Of a stretch of 64,000 bases of DNA, positions 46,490 to 56,850 are shown in pieces; the first letter of the stretch is position 1; every line of letters begins with the position of its first letter. The stretch is from positions 122,597,970 through 122,661,969 of the forward strand of contig CM043962.1 in NCBI GenBank assembly GCA_014529385.2. Direction: 5' to 3'. This DNA comes from Adiantum capillus-veneris. Taxonomy: Eukaryota; Streptophyta; Polypodiopsida; Polypodiales; Pteridaceae. The position numbers and the translations under genes were made by a program. The notes beneath the pieces were generated by a model. The model was not told where the DNA came from. It saw only the letters and a list, made by a program, of their open reading frames with translations, and made no database searches.

Positions 46490-49130
46490 AAAATTTGTTA
46501 GGCGGAAATACACTAACCCGGTCTTTTAGGGCAACAATGTTTTTTTCCCAATGCACTGATGACAAAGGACAGAATGAATTAGGGCAACCCTTTGCTATAT
46601 TTGGAGATTTTTACATTAAAGAGTTTCATGCGTGTTGTCACCTTATGTTGTTCTCGTACATTATATCACCTTGGGGTGAGATTAAGAGATAAATCTCAAA
46701 ATTCGTAGTTGGGATTAGAGTACATTACTTAGGTTTGTTTTCTTTATTGTTTACTACATCAACCTATTGTCTATGAACCTTTTGAAATTGTTAGCGGCTG
46801 GACACACTCAACGGAGGATGATTGCCCGACGGGATACCTTTTTCCTTTGTAATCATTCCTTAATTGAGAAGAAACCGTCATTTCACCTTTGCAAATAGTG
46901 GGGCTTGCAGAAGCTTCCAAATTGTATCCCATTTTTGACATTTAGACTTAGTAAATGGTTAAATTGGAACATTAGGGTTTGAGAGTGTAAGGTATTTATA
47001 CCACTTTTGACATGAATGCAAAGAACCTTTTGTCATTTTCATAAATTTTTTTGTGTGAGTTGAGCGTATTCTGTGTAAGAGAGAGAGTGAGAGTTTAGAG
47101 CTTCGCTACGCGCGCCCTGGTGATCCGTTTGAAGGACCAAGAAGTGCAGCTCCTTGGCGTTGAAGAGAGCTACGCGCCAAGCTCATCACTACGCGCATAC
47201 GGCCCGTTTCTGTAAGATAGACCCACAAGCCTTATCTAGGGTTTCTGTGAGTTTCTGATGTATGTTTTCTTATTGCAGCATATCCACGCGTTCGAATCGA
47301 GATAAGCTACGCATTAGGCATGTTAGTTTCAGAAAACGTCGACCTGTAAATTTGGACCAGACATCCTACGCGATTCTGCACCGGGTGTTTAGGGTTGGGG
47401 TTTTGGGTCACGGACCTTAGGGAGAGCGACCTACTGGTGTTAATAGGATTTCCCTCAAGTTCTGTAGCATTTCGAGAACGTTTGATGGGTATTTGGCTCT
47501 TGAAAGTGTTGTAGGAAATCTCCTCTTGTGTACTCTTGAAGGCTGTAACTTAGACATTGGGTAGAGACCTCTGTAGGAAGTAGTCAATAGTCGGTCGAGT
47601 GTAGGTTGACACCCTATGCTTGCTTTCATGCGCCTGCGGGTCGAGCTTCGTCCTTAGCTGAAAAATCTTGTTAGGTGACTTCTCACTGTGCTGACGTTGT
47701 GAACGGAAGGAAACACACAGAACGCCTCCATAACGACCCGACACACACTCTTGGGAAGATACACACACACACTATGGGGCACCACTCGGCTTACACAACA
47801 CACCTGGTCGAGGCAGGGAACACACCTACAGAGTGAGAGGAGAGAGACTATCCGTTTTCCCACTCCACACAGAGAGAGAGAGAGACACACACACACACAC
47901 ACCCAAAAAATCAGCTCAAAAGAGAAGAATTTCTGATGTTTAGATACAATAGAGCTTGGGCCAACACCAAAGGGAAAAATAGTTTACACAGTATTTAAGA
48001 AAAACACCAAATACAACCACAAAGTTAAGCAGAGGCTTCACTCACCGGAGAAGATTACACAGAAAAACAGCAAAAAGAGAGTGAGGAATTTGGCAAAATA
48101 GACAGCACCATCGCGTCCAGAACGGCCCAAAACCCCAATCTACAATGTCAAAGTGCTCAAATCCGACCTCGGATGAGCAGTTTACGGCCAAAACAGGCTC
48201 CAAAAACCCCAAAAACACAGTTGCGGCTGTTCCTCCTCTTTTCTCCACGTTTTTTCTGGTCTTCTCTCAGTTTTTCAGCTTCCACACTTTTCTTTATGAC
48301 CTGGGCACCCTTGGCCTTTCAGATGACCTCAAACGGACCCCGAACAGGCCAAAAATTGACCTCGCAGTGCATAGTTGTCACCTTTTTGCCTCATCCGTAC
48401 ACCTGGCACTCAGCTTTTCCCAATAATGCATCGCGCCACCATGTGAACTGGCCCCAAAATATGGTCTTCATGATGACCTCTCTGTATAATTATCACAAGA
48501 AAACACCCACGTTGTGTCCGTACTTATCCACGTGCAAGTATTGACCCCATTCGACCTCCTCACGCCACTAGATGCCATCTGACGCACCTGCTTACCTCAT
48601 GTCGTCGGCCCGCGGATAGCTTCCTCGAGAAGTTTTACGTGCTACTAACTCCTCATTATTGTAGAAAAAACACACTGGTACTGGTAATGGTGAAAATCAA
48701 TGCACTATGTACACATGTGGGCCCCACGTAACCACCTGGCTCTGGAAAATGGGCAATCCTTTATTCGATGCACCATGCATGTAATAGGATTAATCTTTGA
48801 AGTTCGTAAAGTTGAAAAGAATGTAGCAGGGCATATCTTTCGTTTAGCACGATTTGAAAGATTGTTGAATAGTCTATTAAATAGAGCTTATATGAATGAG
48901 TTTGAGATATTAAGAGAGTACATATATTCTCTTTTTGAAATAATACACTAAAGACGTATTTGATGAAGATTAATAAATAACAGATAGTTTGTTCATGAAC
49001 AGTAAAATTGAGATTTTTATTAATATCAATGTTTTATATTTATGTGTTTTAGCTTAAAATGCATGGATAGACTTAAAATAAGTTGTAAAAGTAGTGGAGA
49101 CCCAAAAATAGAGGTTTTAAGAGTCACGAC
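46490..49130. other. no gene recognised
   Basis: Contains a CpG-rich stretch (47100-47375) with five CTACGC boxes, a possible small intron-like segment ending TTCTTATTGCAG at 47279, a GA/CA run (47870-47902), and C-rich DNA to 48600. An 83-codon plus frame at 48700-48951 has no recognisable domain. Nothing can be supported as a gene. Confidence 0.55.
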
Positions 49131-49527
49131 CTAAAAGTTGCGTTTTTAGCCAAACACAGACGTTTTTCGCAATTCTGTCCACGTACCTTGTACACCAAAT
49201 CTATTCCCGTCGTTTTGAGTACCTAGATTGCTCTGTTCTGAGTTCGTTTCTAAAAGTTATGATAAAAACAAACAAAAGGCAGCAGCAGTGTAGTATACAC
49301 AGGGACAGACAGACATAAAACATCATACAGTTCTCCCTGCTATCAACCAAGAAGTGGATTGTTTCTTCATGGTAGAGTATGAAAATTGAGATTATGAAGG
49401 TATATAATTATGTTTTTTTACTTTGATTATCATGTTGAATTGGTTGCACGAGTATGTTTTTTTGGCTATTTTGTAAGCGATGCAGAAATCAATGTGTGCA
49501 ACAGGATCTGTGCAAAGTGTCATGATA

Positions 49528-49805
49528 GAAATCTAACCTTTACGGATCTCTTAGCGATCACGTTCTTATATTACTCTCGCAGGTATACTTGGTGCAAAAA
49601 TCGTGCAGGCTTTTCGAGGAAAAGAAGAATAAAAGCACGACGGGTGGTGCGTTCGGGGATCATTCACAGATCTCCTTTTTTGTGAGTGCGAGTGCGAGTG
49701 CGAGTGAGAGTGAGACGCTGCATGCAAGCGGACTGAAGCTCGGGGGTGGTCGGGAGGTTCGAGCTCTGTACAACGGAGTGCGCCCATATATTTTATTGCT
49801 CCTCA
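49528..49805 (+). repeat. direct repeat flanking the transposase locus (left)
   Basis: Matches 54270-54592: shared CGATCACGTT, CTCGCAGGTATACTTGG, the GGGTGGTGCGTT block, (GTGCGA)n, GCATGCAAGCG, and CTGAAGCTCGGGGGTGGTCG then GGAGGTTCGAGCT. The two copies differ by indels of up to ~40 bases. They may be LTRs of an old retroelement or a duplicated segment. Confidence 0.7.
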
Positions 49806-50392
49806 TTAGGAAAAAAATGGACTCTCCATGGGCCTTGTAAGAATCCCTAATTTAAAGGAAGCCTGCCAAGATTAAGGGGGACAAAGGCTTTGAATGGGGC
49901 TATTTTCGTAGGGTCTCCTCCACCTTTGACCCCTAAAAAGGTAGGGGGAAGGGGGGCGGGGGGTAACCATTTAAAAAGTAGGGAAGGGGGGGGTAAACCA
50001 TTTGAAAAGTAGGGGGGTAGGGGGTCTTCTCTCTCTACCTTTTTGGCCAACTTGTAAGTGGCCTCTTAACTCTCCCATGCCACCTAAGCAAATCCGTGGG
50101 TCAAAGAGGTAAAAAAAATGACGTTTTTCAAAAACTTTCAAAAAAACTCTATTCCCCCCTAAAAAGTACCCCCAACATATACACATAATAAAAAAAAGTT
50201 TTTTAAGTTAAATTACTCAAAATTCAATATTTTTTGACTCCCTCCAAACTTTTAAAAAATTCCCCCCAAAATTGAAAACTCTCTCTCCTAATCTAAGCTC
50301 CTCTCCTACACCCATCCCCCTTGCACCTGCACCTGTTGCTGCACCTACGCACCCATCTCTCCATCCTTCAAGCTCCATCTCTCCATCCTACA
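49806..50392. other. upstream region of the transposase-like gene
   Basis: G-rich (49920-50035) then A/T-rich and C-rich sequence, with oppositely oriented CCCCTAAAAAGGTAGGGG-like and CCCCCCTAAAAAGTACCCCC phrases. The promoter and any terminal inverted repeat of the transposon should lie here, but I could not identify either securely. Confidence 0.4.
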
Positions 50393-53268
50393 ATGCCTCT
50401 TGACTACGTGACCAATGTCCCAGCAAGCTCTTCACGCGGTAGGTCTCCAGGGCTTTTCCTACGCCTACCTCAAGAGTATGTTCCGACAAATAAAACATGC
50501 TTGGGTACATTACCTTCAGCCAACGAACGCCGCGCTCAACGGGAGAAGAATGTGGATCTCTGGACAGACGGATGCTTGTATCCAAAGGATCCTTCTCTCA
50601 ATGTTCATCCGTCTTTTACAAACATTCCATCACTGTTGCAATACGTTGGAAATGGAGAGCAAGGTTTGTTGGACTACTGCAAGAGACTCAACAAACACGA
50701 GATTGCGTGGTCCGAAATCTACTTGCGTCATTGGCATTTGCTCAATGGGAGTTTCCACAATCTTCAAGCTCAGATGCAAACAGCTCTACTAGTGCGCTTG
50801 AGGAGGCAAAGAGCACCATCACAACCAAGGAAAATGTAATTAAAAAGCTTGAGGATACTCTTTCACACATGAAGAGTACTGCCATGGGAGGTAGGGTGAG
50901 GAAACGAGAGTTGTCCGAAATTCAGACTCTTGCACCACGTGGAGGTGCAAGAAAACGAAGGGTGACAGCTATGAGGTAACATGTTCTATCCCTCATGTTG
51001 TTTAAGTTTGATACGGCTCATCATTGTTGTTTTGGGCAATAGGAACTTCGTCCAAGAAACGTGCGGCGGCGAGAATGCGTCAGCTAGGGCTACTTTACTT
51101 CGTTCTTGTTTCAACAAAGAGGATTTTATTGGGATGCTTGATGCTCCAGAGGCAAAACACTTGAAAGACGCAATCACTAAGAGAGTTCTTAGAGATTTTT
51201 CTAATATTGTCACTGATCTAGATGTTCAGGATATTTGTGATGCTGTTGGGATTAGTACCAAGGGCTATCAAGCAATACATTAAGTGTTAAAAGATGCATT
51301 AAGAAGTCGAGGAGTCACGGAAAACCTATTCCCACTTCCTCACAGAGTGAAGATTGCCAAGAAGGTGTCAAATGAAGATGTTGTTCACCGATTAGGGGAC
51401 TACCTGTATATTGAAGACACGATGCCTCTTCAGCCGCTCCGTAGCAAATCACAAGGAAGGAAGGGCCGCGGGAAGGGAAGCGGTGCTGTTTCTAACAGTG
51501 TGTTGCGGACCGAAGGGTTTGTTTACACCAAATTCAACAATATCTTTGTGGACTTGATACGATTGCAGCAGTCCATGGCTGTTTTCTACAATTTGAGTGA
51601 TGCAGGTTAGTTTAGAGTTTCCTACATGCTCTATGATGTGTCATAACATGCATTATGAGGCTTTATGTTGTTGGCAATTCTTGAAGGCAAGCTTGTGTTC
51701 GTGCTGAAGTTGGATGAGTGTGTAATTGTTAAAGGGAGAAAGTTGGAGAGAATGAGCATCACGCTTATGAATGAAGCCCTAGCTTATGCCAAGCAATCTT
51801 GCAGTTCGAGTGAAGCGACAAAGCCCTCTTTTAGTGTGCAATCAGAGAAGGATATATGGTGGCTTGGTGCAATTGAAGTTCCGAAAGAGACACATGAAGT
51901 CCTTGCATGGATTTTCAGTAGAATCCCATGGGTCACAGAGGTCATTAAAGCTCAAATAAACGGTGAGAAGCTCATGGTTCCAGGACGTGGGGAGTTTGAT
52001 GTTGAATGTCATTTAGGTGGTGATCTAAAGACCATAAAGTGCATACTTGGATGCAAACAAGGTGCAAATTCTTTACTTCCCTGTCCATTCTGTACAAAAG
52101 GGCACAAGACAAGTCGAGCAACTCAAGTGGAAGGTCATGACGATAATAATGATGACCATATAAATAGGGAGTGGCAAAGTTCGGTTCTTTCATGTGATAT
52201 GCTGCAGGTGCCCAATAGGGATAGCAAAGATCCTGGGTGGAACCCCATAATTCCCTTCTCCCTCAACAATGTTCACTTTTGCACATTGCATGCGTTTATG
52301 CGAATATTTGATAGGATCTTAAAGCATCACATTGATTATGCTTTCACAATGAAGCCCCTTCAATGGTCAAAAGACACCTTGCAGGGGGTGGAGATGCTCC
52401 TTAATGAGATTGGATGTCACCGATCAAGGGTGAACATTGTAGCAGAGACTTGTAGGGAGAAGACATATGAGGTGGCACAGAAGGTTTCCATGAATGGAGC
52501 CAAAGCACGTCGATTTTTCAAGAAGATGTCAAAGTCTCCAATGCAGGCATCCAAGGCAAGTGTCGATCTAGCAAGTGAGAAGCGGTGGGAGTTGTGGAAA
52601 TATTTGTGTTCATGCACGACGGACAAAGATCCCAATGTGGAGGTTGCTAACCAACGCAAGCTAGTATGGTCATCCTTTCAAAAGGTTGTGCAATTGATGA
52701 ATCTTTCAAGCACCACCGTTGAGCAGCGAGAGGAGTTCAAGAAGGTGCTTTATGAATTCACAAAGGCCGCTAAGGACGGATGGTCTGAAAGCAAGATTAC
52801 ACACTACATGGTTTGTTTTAACGGACTTAATACATATGCAATGTTTGAAAATGTAACTTTTCTATTCGCTTATCTCCTTTTTGGTTGTTTTAGCACATTC
52901 TCCATGCGCATGGTGCATACTTCATGGACCGCTATGGTTCGCTTGATATATGGAGTACACAAGGCATGGAGAAGTCCCACTATCGAGCAAAAGGAGTCTA
53001 CTTCAAGAATACTCGGCATGGTGTTGGTAGTTCACACTCCAACTACCTCCAAGAGATGTTTAATTGGTTTTTTAGGCACACCTTTGGAAGAACTCGTACT
53101 ATTGAGAAAGCAAGAGAATCAATGTTAGCAAAGCAGTTATGCAACGCTTCCCGTACTGCAGCATCCGAGAAGTGGAAACGCTCGCGAGCGCCCCTCGGCC
53201 ACGAAGCTTGGCGTGCAACTAAATATCGAAAAGGTAGCGTTTGGGCGTTGCGTCAGCCGTCCGCATGA
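50393..53268 (+). CDS. DDE-transposase-like gene, four exons, two lesions
   Basis: Exons 50393-50975, 51043-51605, 51687-52810 and 52894-53268 join in frame across three short GT-AG introns. Exon 1 ends in a coiled coil (SALEEAKSTITTKENVIKKL) and basic RVRKREL/GGARKRRV. Exon 2 has an alpha-helical N-terminal domain (LRSCFNKEDFIGMLDAPEAK, DICDAVGISTKGYQAIH). Exons 3-4 hold an RNase H-like core: KLDECVIVKGRK, GGDLKTIKCILGCKQGAN, CPFC, LHAFMRIFDRILKHHI, and STQGMEKSHYRA carrying a plausible last acidic residue. Lesions: TAA at 51281-51283 and a frame change near 50740-50770 in exon 1. I recall comparable GGDLK...CPxC...TQGxEKSH proteins from eukaryotic DNA transposons but cannot name the family. 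The stop codon 53266-53268 is inside a possible fourth intron. Confidence 0.72.
50976..51042 (+). other. intron 1 of the transposase-like gene
   Basis: 67 bases, GTAACATG...GGGCAATAG. Splicing gives ATG AG|G AAC, keeping the frame from GARKRRVTAMR into NFVQETCGGENASAR. Confidence 0.75.
51606..51686 (+). other. intron 2 of the transposase-like gene
   Basis: 81 bases, GTTAGTTT...TTCTTGAAG. Splicing turns NLSDA-G|GC into NLSDAGKLVFVLKLDE in frame. Confidence 0.75.
52811..52893 (+). other. intron 3 of the transposase-like gene
   Basis: 83 bases, GTTTGTTTTAAC...GGTTGTTTTAG, phase 0. Splicing gives KITHYM|HILHAHGAYFMDRYG in frame, bringing TQGMEKSH into the protein. Without splicing the frame runs into an unrelated sequence. 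Confidence 0.85.
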
Positions 53269-53401
53269 TCCTGGTTTAGTTGTTCAATTCAATTGCTTTA
53301 TTTGAGTTTCACTCAATTGGCCACATAGTGTGAAAGGGCCCAAATCTCAAAAAAACCTATTTAAAGGTTGAAGGGGCTCATTTTGTCATCTTCCCTACTA
53401 G
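53234..53401 (+). other. possible intron 4 linking transposase to the H3-tail ORF
   Basis: 168 bases, donor AAAAG|GTAGCG, acceptor TCATCTTCCCTACTAG. Removal joins YRK to GATMARTKQTAR in frame and bypasses the transposase stop at 53266-53268. Inferred from sequence only. Confidence 0.5.
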
Positions 53402-53409
53402 GTGCAACC

Positions 53410-53736
53410 ATGGCACGAACAAAACAAACGGCTAGGATTGCATATCTAGAGGGGCCGGATGGCCAACGACTCAAAGGTACAGCAACAGAAACTGGAACTT
53501 CACAAGCTCAAGGTGAAGTCCACACAGAAGAAGCTGGAGCTTCAAATCATCATGGCCAGTCCTCTACAGCAGCAAAAGAGAGATGGAAGCATCGTCTTGT
53601 TGTCTATTCATCGGACTCCAATGATTCTGATGGCAACAGGGAGGATGAGAGTGACCAGGGCAAAGAAACAAACAGCCAAAAGCAGCCGTCAGAAGGCTCC
53701 GAAGAGACACAAACGGATGAAGATGCCCCACTCTGA
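53410..53736 (+). CDS. ORF starting with histone H3 N-terminus (MARTKQTAR)
   Basis: A 108-codon ORF whose first nine residues, MARTKQTAR, equal the start of histone H3 (Ala1-Arg8 after Met removal). That includes Arg2, Thr3 and Lys4, but the next residue is Ile, not Lys9. The rest is unrelated to H3: IAYLEGPDGQRL, then a disordered, Ser/Asp/Glu-rich tail (YSSDSNDSDGNREDESDQ). It lies 142 bases after the transposase stop and 8 bases after a good splice acceptor (53401). It may be a separate second protein with a free H3-like N-terminus, or the last exon of the transposase (GATMARTKQTAR internal). An AATAAA signal follows at 53798. Not a histone: the histone fold is absent. Confidence 0.6.
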   Translation: MARTKQTARIAYLEGPDGQRLKGTATETGTSQAQGEVHTEEAGASNHHGQSSTAAKERWKHRLVVYSSDSNDSDGNREDESDQGKETNSQKQPSEGSEETQTDEDAPL

Positions 53737-53797
53737 GGACATAGTTAATTTTGAAAAGGGGAGATTGTAATAGGACTTGATTTTGAGGTGTTTTAGT

Positions 53798-53803
53798 AAT
53801 AAA
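53798..53803 (+). terminator. polyadenylation signal
   Basis: AATAAA 62 bases after the stop of the H3-tail ORF, in T-rich sequence. A likely shared 3' end for the transposase/H3-tail transcript. Confidence 0.5.
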
Positions 53804-54269
53804 TTTTGTTTTTTTAGGAAGTTTATGTTGTTTTAAAGTTAGTCCACTGTGTAGAAGGATGTGTGGATTGTTTTCGTCAAATTAAATTTTTTGATCCGGA
53901 AGGCACTTTCTGGGGCATTTTCGAAGGTGTTAACGTGGGATTTTGGAAAAGTGATGTATGAAGCGATTGAAGCCTGCATTATAAGGAACAACTTTGGTTC
54001 TTTGAGTCTTTAGAGATTTTGATGTTTTGATGCTCGTTGAGGGCCAAAGATTAAGAAAAAAGTGGGATTTGCTGTTTTTGCATCGTTTTTGTAGAAAATG
54101 CTGTTTTGCAGGTTGATTTTCAGCAAATCAGAGCAAGCTATGGAAATTTTCCATCACATAGCCGTCGAAGAGCGCAGCGAGGGCAACACGATTGTGTGAG
54201 ACGGACTTGGGCTGTTTTAGCTCCGTTTGGGAGTTATGTTCAGTTGAAGACATCTGCAAATTTGTGGAT
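53804..54269. other. 3' flank of the transposase locus; no gene
   Basis: No coding sequence. It includes at 54179-54241 a 63-base segment that recurs inverted at 63557-63619 with two mismatches. Confidence 0.6.
54179..54241 (+). repeat. 63-base sequence shared with element E leader
   Basis: Matches the reverse complement of 63557-63619 at 61 of 63 positions (GAGGGCAACA...GGGAGTTATGTTC). The E copy lies 50 bases upstream of E gag, so this is probably a fragment of another, oppositely oriented E-like element. Confidence 0.8.
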
Positions 54270-54592
54270 GGATCTTACCTTTATGGATCGCTTCGCGATC
54301 ACGTTTTTACCTTGTTCTCGCAGGTATACTTGGCGCGCAAGTCGAGTCGATCGAACCCCAAAAATAGAAAAGCGGCTATTTTGAGAGGTCGCATGCTTTT
54401 GGAGGAAAAACAATCAGAATAGAAGGACGGGTGGTGCGTTTTGGGGATCATTCACCGATCTCTCTTCTGCGAGTGCGAGTGCGAGTGCGAGTGCGAGTGA
54501 GACGTTGCATGCAAGCGAACTGAAGCTCGGGGGTGGTCGGGAGGTTCGAGCTCCGTACAACGGAGTGCATCCATATATTTTTCTCGTCTATT
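54270..54592 (+). repeat. direct repeat flanking the transposase locus (right)
   Basis: Pair of 49528-49805. It contains (GTGCGA)n at ~54474-54500 and ends at CATATATTTTT. Element E coding begins about 75 bases further on. Confidence 0.7.
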
Positions 54593-54664
54593 GTATCAAA
54601 CACTATCAATACAAAGATTTCTTCCTCTGTTTTTGCTGTCTATCTCTATTATTCTGTTCTTGTG

Positions 54665-55476
54665 ACACATATCGAGCCAATACCATTTGCAGCTTCTCAT
54701 GGTGCTCATCCCCTACTGCTGTATACACAGAAGTCATCCATAAAAGCTTTAACACAACTACCAATGAAAGGTTCCAATACCCAATTTGCTCTCTCTTGAT
54801 AGAAAGATGGTCCATTTGACAACCCAAATGGCAATACCGTGTAGCAATAGCAGCCCCATGGCGTAATAAAAGTTGTCTTTGTGCGGTCTTTAAGAGAAAT
54901 CTTCAATTGAAAATAGCCTGAAAAACCATCACACACACTGTACCTCTCATAACCTGCCCACTGAATCCAAGATCTGATCAATGAATGGAAGAGGATATGG
55001 GTTCTTCCTAGTGGCTGCATTTAAGGGTTTATAATCTACACAAATCCTCCACTTCCCATCCTTCTTTGGATTGACTACTACTAGACTCACCCATTCTGTG
55101 GTCTCCACAGGGACCTTGAACCCTGCCTTCAATAACTTGTCCACCTCTTCTCGCAAGGCTTCCATTTGCTCTTGACCCATCCTTCTTAGCCTTTGCCGCA
55201 CTCGCTAAGCACCTTCTTTCAGCTCTATATGCATCTCTTGGCCCTTGAACCCTCTGATCTCTTCATATGAAGTAATGAACAAATCAGGAAAACTAGCTAG
55301 CATGTGCAAATATATCTCCTTCTCCATAGCTGAGAGGTCTCCACTGATCATTTGTGTCATCAATTCCTGCTTCTTTGACAACTCAACCTTGGTCTGCATC
55401 AGCCCTTCAATCACTTCATAAGGCCCTTCATTTTCATCTTCAACCTCATTTGCAAATGCAACTAAACCAGACTCCT
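54665..55476 (-). pseudogene. Element E reverse transcriptase (N-terminal part)
   Basis: The reading contains SGLVAFANEVEDENEGPYEV (linker), [72 protein letters not shown] and the active site AFMDDFCVYSS. Frame changes occur near 55200, 54950 and 54715; after the last, DEHHEKLQMVLAR of the thumb is seen. Coding is lost at ~54665, next to the transposase-flank repeat. Confidence 0.85.
55472..55476. repeat. target-site duplication of element D (left)
   Basis: CTCCT, identical to 61548-61552 on the other side of D. Confidence 0.85.
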
Positions 55477-56493
55477 TGTAATGGAATTTGCCTATTCAAT
55501 TTGAGAGTAGCGGAATTTAATGAGAATAATTTCAAGAAATGATTTTGTGAGCATAGCGGGTAGACATAATTGAAGATAGCAACATAATCATAGCAATTAG
55601 TTAACTTGGCATAGACAATACTTTTGCAAGAGAGAGAATTTAGAGAACATGACAACAGTTAAGGACCGGATTTATGTGGCGCCGGTCCCCCCTCCAATAG
55701 GCATTTGTATTATGATTTCTTCCATAAAGAGAGACTTGTTACAATACATTCTTTGTGTTCCTTGTGACCTAGGTGAAGCAATGAAGATGGAAAGATTCAT
55801 GCATCACCATCATAGCATAACCTAAACTTGAAGAAAGCTTTAACTATACCAAGCCTGAGTCCCAAGACCTCAAACACCTTCGAAGGTGGAGAGAGCTAGC
55901 AGGGAATGAGGGTAGGGAAGAGGAAGAAGAAACATTTCATACGAGAAAGAGCTAGTTCCTCACTTATCATAACTCTTGAGCTAGCATACATAATAGCATA
56001 GTAATGAAGAAGAAGGAGATGACAAGCTCAAGCATTGAAGCATGGCTCTTGGTTGGATTTGCACTCCATAGCCAAGAGTGTTGGTGTAGGCTCTCAACCT
56101 CTACTTGCTTGGAGAGGGAGCTCTTGCACTTTGCATAGCACACAATGAGAGTGTTTGTGAGTGTGTGTGGGTGAGTATACCCCCTAAGCACCCCCCTAGC
56201 TTGCTTGGGTCTACTCCCCCTTGTAGCTCATGCTTGAAGCTCATTGGACCCCTCTAGGCCTAGCCAATCACAAGCAGGAGCCATTACAAGCAACAGGGGT
56301 AGCCTTGGGACAAGTGTCCCCCTTTCCCCTTTGAGAGAGAGGACTTGATAAATGAAAAATTAATTAATTAAATATCCTAAATTATCATTGGACCCCTTGG
56401 GTGGCCAACCAATAGGCTTCAGGCACACCATGAGGGCAACATGAGGAGGAACTTGACAAGTGTCCTTGCTGCCTCTTCAAGCTGGGGCTTCCC

Positions 56494-56600
<107 letters not shown>

Positions 56601-56699
56601 CTCTCTCATCCCCCCCCCTTGTAGGCTTGCCCCCCTCCTTGTAGGTATCTTTTTGACTTTAGGAGCTCAAGCACCTTAGTCATCAAGCATGACAAAGCA

Positions 56700-56850
56700 C
56701 TTGGACTAGGGGGTATTCCCACAAGCATCTCAGGCAAGCATGTCAAGGCACCTCAAGCACCTTAAACAAGCACCTCAAGCAGGAAAAACACCTCAAGCAT
56801 GACAAGCACCTCAAGCAGGTCAAGCACCTCGAGCTTGGGCCGGGTTCCCA
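56700..56850 (+). repeat. CAAGCACCT minisatellite in D left LTR
   Basis: Irregular 9-15-base units with CTCAAGCACCT/CTCAAGCAGG. The homologous array at 61085-61260 is longer, and a short version is in element C LTR near 31260-31330. Confidence 0.8.

Noticed and set aside
47654-47936. ORFs with VCVCLSLSL-type repeats
   Set aside because: Products of the GA/CA run at 47870-47902.
48700-48951. 83-codon ORF (contains EVRKVEKNVAGHIFRLARFE) as a small gene
   Set aside because: No domain, no promoter or splice context and no second copy for comparison; cannot be supported.
53410-53436. A histone H3 gene or pseudogene
   Set aside because: Only the first nine codons match; there is no trace of the histone fold downstream in any frame.
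49820-54100. Terminal inverted repeats of the transposase-bearing element
   Set aside because: I compared the sequence outside the gene on both sides and found no convincing inverted ends. The CCCCTAAAAAGG-like phrases at 49920 and 50150 lie on the same side of the gene.
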